Assembly: GCA_946415705.1 (NCBI GenBank)
Contig: CAMKTN010000013.1
Location: 1 to 56,095 of the forward strand
DNA from: an uncultured Prevotellaceae bacterium
GTDB lineage: Bacteria > Bacteroidota > Bacteroidia > Bacteroidales > Bacteroidaceae
DNA length: 56,095 nucleotides
Reading direction: 5' to 3'
Under the pieces are notes generated by a model. It saw nothing but the letters and a program-made list of their open reading frames with translations. It was not told where the DNA came from and did no database searches. A program made the translations under genes and the position numbers. Positions 52,701-56,095 of the stretch are shown here, in pieces; position 1 is the first letter of the stretch; each line of letters opens with the position of its first letter.

Positions 52701-53694
52701 AGTCTTGCACTTGCCCATATACTCCTTTAGACTCTGATGAGATATAGAAACCAACAGTTGACTTAAGAATGGTCTTTTTACTATCAGCAAAGATAGCTTG
52801 TGCAGAATAACCCAATTCATAATAACCTGCAGGAAGTGTAACTTCTTGATAAATACAAGAAGTACCCCTCCATGCGACGCGGAACATGAAGCCATTGTTC
52901 CCATATTCTGAGCCAGAAGAAGCTGGCATTGCCTGATTACTTACCTTATATGATGAGCCGTAAGTGGCGATACCAGCTCCACCGTGTTCTGCAGCCACTA
53001 TTGTCCAGTTAGAAGGAGCATTATATCCCGATACATCCCCAGTTGCCGTAGCGTCACTCTCGAAGCCTGTGTTCTTCAGCTTATAGGTGTAATCTTCTGC
53101 GTACGAATACAGCTTAAAATCATCAGCCTGAAAATGATGACCACCCCAAACGGCGGATTGAGCTGCAAAGGTAACGTCGGTCGTCTCACTCAATGTAAAC
53201 TCCTTGGTAATAATTGTACCATGCATTGCCTGCGCAAATGAGCCACTGGTCGATGCCGTAAATGATAATGGTGCATTCGATGCAGATACCGAACCCTTAA
53301 TATATCCAAGTTCATAATTACCTGGAACGCCTTTTCCTTCTTCTTTATTCTGAAGGTTCGCTGTTAATCTATATGTTCCCGCAGGCAGCCTTACCGGAGT
53401 TGTCTGGTATACAGCGGTACGATTACACCACCATTGTTTGAGTTTAAAAACATAATCTCCATCAGCAGCTTCGCCTCCATTTTCATTAAAGACTGCATAA
53501 TCCTCAGAATCTTTTGCATATACTCCTGAAGCTGGCACCGCGTCTTCGCCAATAACAGTCCAACCTGTAAGATTTCCTGATTCAAAGGACGGATTTGTCA
53601 GTTTGGACGTAAGGTTATGCCACGTTTGCGCCCACGACACAACCGAGCACAAAAGTGCTACAATCATTAAAAGTAATTTTCTTTTCATTTGCAT
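49732..53694 (-). CDS. large secreted multi-module protein with T9SS tail
   Basis: A 1320-residue protein. The signal peptide is about 1-23 (LLLMIVALLCSVVSWAQ). Carbohydrate-binding-like beta-sandwich modules lie at about 30-200 and 201-390, with a further module at 395-550. Helical segments (about 551-660 and 828-945) alternate with a clear duplicated module at about 671-825 and 951-1098 (GRGWEWRF / GRGWEYRF). The C-terminus (FNLAGQKMSKLQKGVNIVNG, then KKVLVK) is a T9SS sorting tail. No catalytic domain recognised, so it may be an adhesin or binding protein. Start 53694 (or 53688) follows the promoter at 53761-53791; the ATG at 53763 lies in the promoter. Confidence 0.78.
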   Translation of the reverse strand: MQMKRKLLLMIVALLCSVVSWAQTWHNLTSKLTNPSFESGNLTGWTVIGEDAVPASGVYAKDSEDYAVFNENGGEAADGDYVFKLKQWWCNRTAVYQTTPVRLPAGTYRLTANLQNKEEGKGVPGNYELGYIKGSVSASNAPLSFTASTSGSFAQAMHGTIITKEFTLSETTDVTFAAQSAVWGGHHFQADDFKLYSYAEDYTYKLKNTGFESDATATGDVSGYNAPSNWTIVAAEHGGAGIATYGSSYKVSNQAMPASSGSEYGNNGFMFRVAWRGTSCIYQEVTLPAGYYELGYSAQAIFADSKKTILKSTVGFYISSESKGVYGQVQDLSNTSMSYGHVGINLTEETTVQVRIGYQAQGYELDHSTSVVFDNITLVRYESEQEALAAASTSLPIDISYKLKGDALTSSTWRRDSGTSTNWSTTKNVNSTSSDYYWGSDNSTGDANYFEAWISDGSKQAGRLFYQSIDNVYAGSYCFRAAAMANTTSTGVDLYVGDGTTTVNPGNAVGRFYNATGSISNYPLELGLKQDAATTNWFAIAQTGLFFKGVTLEALKTQFNTLKAILSDDDYECVTGSERTTLEDIANDTYEDDKVTYMGAIDAIISATATFKAAKANYDKFDDEKDRALAIGVDAGDIVRPVSGSKEDLTTALRALYVLEDAAATSGYTVNATDIFGSWEPQNTESTSGQHWSGDGRSYIDKWDGAGFTMSVKNEVTLPAGKYVFKAAARAALNGVWDDALTMQVTGESNAIFDPQGDSGKGIDTSGAANYGDGTFANNGVGRGWEWRFIPFTLAAESEVTMKVEAIVKGGNWASFSDITLLTTDDNIGICQRLWSAAKAAAIAARDNGDYAIVTGKERTDLIAVITEAGTEPETSSEYQTQTAALNNSRNTFIAAKDTYDEYAQESVVATALGVSVPSITSSTTVSTLISNMQTMNVSEYTAATTSYTFDATDLLGDWSNAPGNNHGESWDGTTGDGSDEYYDLYNAAERAMTQTVTLPKASYVLVAKGRASTNGRLTLSDGTNTITFPHKSSTGKGITTAGAASFSEGTFANENNGRGWEYRFLTFESDGSTSTTLTFNWTTASSNWAGLDDITLLAIPETVELDEDDEYTPVYTIANVTLSRSIAANTWSTFVVPFDIDNTTLEDQFGDDVRVSTFSADDKNGVTFTPMVEPAIEANVPVLLRTTAAKSSFTFNGVTIKEGTTTVIQNGVNFVGNYAGEITIPNTLDTYYVKSNALKKSTGTQKLKGFRAYFTVDADSPVKAFFENGFNFDDAVGIKAIDNGQLTIDNAEIFNLAGQKMSKLQKGVNIVNGKKVLVK
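49824..49853. repeat. heptamer array (four units) inside the T9SS linker
   Basis: Four TGTCAAT-type units encode, in antisense, the NGQLTIDN linker before the sorting tail. The same word occurs in the intergenic array at 55788-55815. Confidence 0.85.
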
Positions 53695-53760
53695 AATGTT
53701 TTTATAAATTTTGTTTGTACTTGTTGACAAGAAGGAGGCACCTCTCGCGAAATGCGGGCG

Positions 53761-53791
53761 CAAAGATAGACATAAATGTCTATGTGAACAA
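53761..53791 (-). promoter_or_regulatory. promoter of the T9SS multi-module gene
   Basis: Minus strand TTG (53789-53791), 20-base spacer, TATCTTTG (53761-53768), giving a leader of about 60 bases to the ATG at 53694. Confidence 0.8.
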
Positions 53792-53841
53792 GGGAATTAC
53801 GGTACTTTTTCATTTGTACCCTATTTTCTTATCACGGATAC

Positions 53842-53888
53842 ACGGAAAGACACGGACGGGAACGGAAATACACGGAAGACGCGGAAAT
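53842..53888. repeat. decamer array (about 4.5 units)
   Basis: ACGGA recurs every ten bases (units such as ACGGAAAGAC). An inverted form of the same phrase is at 54353-54370 and at 46737-46776. Confidence 0.75.
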
Positions 53889-54005
53889 CTTTCGAAGCGA
53901 ATCTTGCTAATCCGACAAATAACAAAGTGAATTAAAAGCAGTCTTAAATTGGAAATTTAATCGGTGGATTGGAAGCAAAACAAGATAAACCATCATATTT
54001 ATTTC

Positions 54006-54244
54006 AACCGCAAAGGCAAAGGCTGGCGCAGAGAATCAAGGGGTCGCTGCGCTCAAAATTAAAGCAAAATTACAAATAAAATTAAAGCAAAAATTTTTGT
54101 TTCAATTTTGAGGAACCGAGTAAGCAGTGAGAGCCATAATGCTCGCATCAATGGCCGAGTCGCGTTCGAGGTCGACGAAGTCAACGAAGTGACGACCAAA
54201 TATAATGTTAACTTGAGGACCAGTTCTTTGCGGCCTTTGCGGTT
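54006..54244. repeat. inverted AACCGCAAAGGC ends around non-coding DNA
   Basis: AACCGCAAAGGCAAAGG (54006-54022) and CTTTGCGGCCTTTGCGGTT (54226-54244) are inverted relatives. Inside are a potential stem (CTCAAAATT / AATTTTGAG, 54052-54114) and no gene. The ends resemble those around the GxxExxY gene. The whole gap 53795-54470 carries no gene I can support. Confidence 0.6.
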
Positions 54245-54377
54245 AAATAGAAAAAAGGAACATAAATCTCACATTAATCTGAACTTAAATCTCCGAGCGT
54301 GGACAATAATGGTTATTTGTGTAAATTCGAGCTATTCGTGTTCGAAAAATTTCCGTGTCTTTCCGTGATTAGAGAAA

Positions 54378-54448
54378 AAGATTTATGTTCAGATTTCCGT
54401 ACGATTTAAGTTCAGTTTTAAAGTTTTTGTGACAATTCTGGATAAAAG
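54378..54448. repeat. dispersed promoter-proximal repeat, copy 2
   Basis: Aligns with 44673-44743 over about 70 bp (starts AAGATTTATGTTC) and lies 96 bases before the -7 box of the lipoprotein gene. Confidence 0.75.
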
Positions 54449-54473
54449 GAGACCGACTTATGTATTTAATGCT

Positions 54474-54481
54474 TACCTTTG
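54474..54481 (+). promoter_or_regulatory. -7 box of the Ala-rich lipoprotein
   Basis: TACCTTTG, 52 bases before the ATG at 54534; no clear TTG box. Confidence 0.65.
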
Positions 54482-54533
54482 CCGCGGATTTAGCGACTAA
54501 CTCACTTATTGTTCCACAAAAAACAAAAATGAA

Positions 54534-55151
54534 ATGAAAAAGATTCTTTTCTTTGCTATGGCTCTCGTGGCCATGAGCTTCGCTGCCTGTGGCGGCAAGA
54601 CCGCAGCTAATGCAGACGCAGACTCCATCGCTGTAGAAGGTACCGCTGAGGAGCAGGCACAGACCGTAGTGGCTCTGCTGCAGGACCAGCTCCAGAATGC
54701 AGACCCCGAGCAGATCAACGCCATCGGCGGCATGATCGCCGAGAAGGTGTCTGAGTTCATCGCTGCCGGCGACACGGTGGCTGCTGCTGCCTACACCGCC
54801 GTCATCACCGAGTTCATCACCGAGAATGCCGAGAAGTTGAAGAACGGCGAGATCGCTTCCACCGTCGCAAACGCCATCGGTAGCGTGCAGGGCATCCCCC
54901 AGAACATCTTCGAGACTGTACAGACGGCCGCCACCAGCGTGGAGGCAGATGCCGACGCTCAGGCTGCTGCCCTGCAGGAGTCCGCAGATGCTGTGAAGGC
55001 CGCCGTTGAAGCTGCCCCCGAGGCTGCCAAGGAAGCCGCTAAGGCAAAGGTGGAAGAAGCCGCTAACGCTGCTCAGCAGAAGGCACAGGAGTCCGCCAAC
55101 AAAGCCATCGACGACGCTGCTGCCGCTGCTAAGAAAAAGCTCGGACTGTAA
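54534..55151 (+). CDS. alanine-rich, amphipathic-helical lipoprotein
   Basis: A 205-residue predicted lipoprotein: signal with lipobox FAAC (Cys about 19). A charged helical body and a long Ala/Glu/Lys C-terminal repeat region (about 140-200, EAAKEAAKAKVEEAANAAQQ) resemble LEA- or apolipoprotein-like amphipathic helices. No enzyme motif. GC-rich, strongly biased codons suggest high expression. It converges with the CYTH gene with only 6 bases between stops and no visible terminator. Confidence 0.72.
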   Translation: MKKILFFAMALVAMSFAACGGKTAANADADSIAVEGTAEEQAQTVVALLQDQLQNADPEQINAIGGMIAEKVSEFIAAGDTVAAAAYTAVITEFITENAEKLKNGEIASTVANAIGSVQGIPQNIFETVQTAATSVEADADAQAAALQESADAVKAAVEAAPEAAKEAAKAKVEEAANAAQQKAQESANKAIDDAAAAAKKKLGL

Positions 55152-55157
55152 GAAGTG

Positions 55158-55634
55158 CTACTCACCCCAGAGGCGGTAGGGGTAGCGACGGAGGTGGGAG
55201 TTGTAATAACGACGGTCTCCGGTCACCTCATCGCCTAAGAAATCGGGACGCAGGAAGGTCTCGTCAGGGCCCGCGAGTTCTATCTCGGCCATGACGAGAC
55301 CTTCGTTGTCACCAAAGAATTCATCGACCTCTACGGTGTGGCCGTCCGCCAGGGGCACGAGCCAGCGCTCCTTCTGTATGATGCCGGGCTCGCAGAGCTG
55401 CATGAGGTCGTGGGCATCGCTGACGGCAATCTCCGTCTCGAACTCATAGCGGCTGAGGCCGCCGTCGAGGCTGGGGCCTTTGATGGTGATATAGCCCCTG
55501 TCGCCCCGGATGCGGACGCGCACGGTGCGACCATTGCCGGAGGCGATGTAGCCTTGTTCGATGCGGGTGTGGCTGGTGGCCAGTGTCTTGTAGCTGTCGT
55601 CGCGGACGCGGAACTTACGCTCGATCTCAAGCAT
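55158..55634 (-). CDS. CYTH-domain protein (triphosphatase-like)
   Basis: A 158-residue CYTH tunnel-fold protein starting LEIERKFRV (the ExExK motif). Alternating charged residues include VRVRIRGDRGYITIKG, RYEFETEI and VEVDEF. Bacterial CYTH proteins usually hydrolyse triphosphate, thiamine triphosphate or similar. The start overlaps the stop of the upstream 48-residue membrane gene, so it is part of a leftward run from prfB. Confidence 0.9.
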   Translation of the reverse strand: MLEIERKFRVRDDSYKTLATSHTRIEQGYIASGNGRTVRVRIRGDRGYITIKGPSLDGGLSRYEFETEIAVSDAHDLMQLCEPGIIQKERWLVPLADGHTVEVDEFFGDNEGLVMAEIELAGPDETFLRPDFLGDEVTGDRRYYNSHLRRYPYRLWGE

Positions 55635-55773
55635 ACATGATCAGGTAGCCGAAGAAGATAACGAGGAAGAAGACGAGGAGTCCCCCGACGATCCAGTTGA
55701 TGACACGCTTAGCCTGACGTTCTTCGCGTGCGGCCTTCTTGGCGGCACGCAGTTCTTTTTTTGTTTTGCTCAT
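55627..55773 (-). CDS. small single-TM protein
   Basis: A 48-residue ORF with a basic N-terminus (MSKTKKELRAAKKAAREER) and a C-terminal TM helix (VINWIVGGLLVFFLVIFFGY). It overlaps the CYTH start by 8 bases, which supports real translation. Likely a small inner-membrane protein; function unknown. Confidence 0.75.
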   Translation of the reverse strand: MSKTKKELRAAKKAAREERQAKRVINWIVGGLLVFFLVIFFGYLIMYA

Positions 55774-55787
55774 TTTTATTTAATTTT

Positions 55788-55815
55788 CAATTGTCAATTT
55801 TCAATTGTCAATTTA
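55788..55815. repeat. heptamer array (four units) after prfB
   Basis: Units CAATTGT and CAATTTT alternate twice between the prfB stop and the next start. Same words as in the T9SS linker at 49824-49853. Confidence 0.85.
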
Positions 55816-55820
55816 AAATT

Positions 55821-56095
55821 TTAGGCTTCGCCTCCGAACTCCATGAGGTAGGCTTTGATGAAACCGTCGATCTTACCGTCCATGACGGCGCCGACATCGG
55901 AGGTCTGGAAACCTGTGCGGTGGTCCTTGACGCGGCGGTCGTCGAAGACATAGGAGCGGATCTGCGAGCCCCATTCAATCTTCTTCTTACCGGCCTCCAC
56001 CTTGGCCTGCTCCTGCATACGGTGCTGAAGCTCCTTGTCATAGAGCATGGAGCGCAGCAGTCGCAGGGCGTTCTCCTTGTTCTTGGGCTGGTCGC
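55821..56095 (-). CDS. prfB: peptide chain release factor 2, C-terminal part
   Basis: The gene continues beyond the right edge. The visible C-terminal 90 residues include PKNKENALRLLRSMLYDKEL and IEWGSQIRSYVFDDRRVKDH (the RF2 signature end) and finish IDGFIKAYLMEFGGEA. RF2 terminates translation at UGA and UAA. The GGQ motif and any programmed frameshift site would lie off the window. Upstream of the small membrane protein and CYTH. Confidence 0.92.
   Translation of the reverse strand, partial: DQPKNKENALRLLRSMLYDKELQHRMQEQAKVEAGKKKIEWGSQIRSYVFDDRRVKDHRTGFQTSDVGAVMDGKIDGFIKAYLMEFGGEA

Noticed and set aside
53695-53763. Upstream ATG (53763) for the large T9SS-type protein
   Set aside because: It overlaps the -7 box; a proper signal peptide begins at 53694/53688.
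1-56095. tRNA or rRNA genes
   Set aside because: None recognised on either strand by eye; a dedicated scan such as tRNAscan-SE would settle this.

Overview
The window reads as chromosomal DNA of a Bacteroidota bacterium, most likely a Prevotella-like member of Prevotellaceae. Supporting signs are many TAnnTTTG (-7) promoters, often with a TTG box about 20 bp upstream; no Shine-Dalgarno motifs at the starts examined; two secreted proteins ending in short type IX secretion (T9SS) sorting tails; and NigD-like, DUF4254 and GxxExxY families. All assignments come from reading the sequence and translations by eye; no database search was run.

Layout. 0-1.3 kb: mnmA (tRNA 2-thiolation), convergent with a 1534-residue secreted PL11-type rhamnogalacturonan lyase (1.36-5.96 kb) across a shared hairpin terminator. 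6.2-31.9 kb: a large surface-glycan/lipid locus. It holds DUF4254, a GT9 heptosyltransferase-like enzyme, three tandem LTA-synthase/MdoB-like phosphotransferases, an LpxL-like acyltransferase, a polysaccharide deacetylase, GtrA and a GtrB-like GT2, a GT11-like fucosyltransferase, a GT87, an MsbA-like ABC transporter, a double GT2, LicD, UDP-galactopyranose mutase and six more glycosyltransferases. Together these suggest an LPS/LOS-type glycan carrying galactofuranose and phosphodiester decorations. No Wzx/Wzy pair was recognised. 32.0-37.8 kb: housekeeping genes (NigD-like lipoprotein, acyltransferase, ddl, rluD, PASTA protein, rpmH, efp). 37.8-43.5 kb: a tripartite RND efflux operon (fusion protein, pump, TolC).

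43.5-49.7 kb is an AT-rich accessory region with little coding and much structured non-coding DNA. Genes there are a GxxExxY gene inside an inverted-repeat-bounded segment, a ParE-type toxin-antitoxin pair, a DUF4160 three-gene cassette, a STAS-like/GHKL-ATPase pair and a small acidic peptide gene with decayed relatives. Non-coding structures include a palindrome in two copies, a hairpin terminator element in three copies, a 22-bp tandem array, and two opposed arrays of TTAAATAG boxes spaced about 21 bp. 49.7-53.7 kb is a second large T9SS-type protein. 53.8-56.1 kb holds more inverted repeats, an Ala-rich lipoprotein, CYTH, a small membrane protein and the 3' end of prfB.

The most unusual window-wide pattern is a set of degenerate tandem arrays whose unit is seven bases although the sequence differs at each site. 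At least ten such arrays lie at gene junctions, in the efp leader, and inside the signal-peptide codons of a lipoprotein. Several repeats are also translated into protein ends (Ddl N-terminus, RluD C-terminus, a T9SS linker). The second standout is the opposed 21-bp-phased array at 46.18-46.49 kb.
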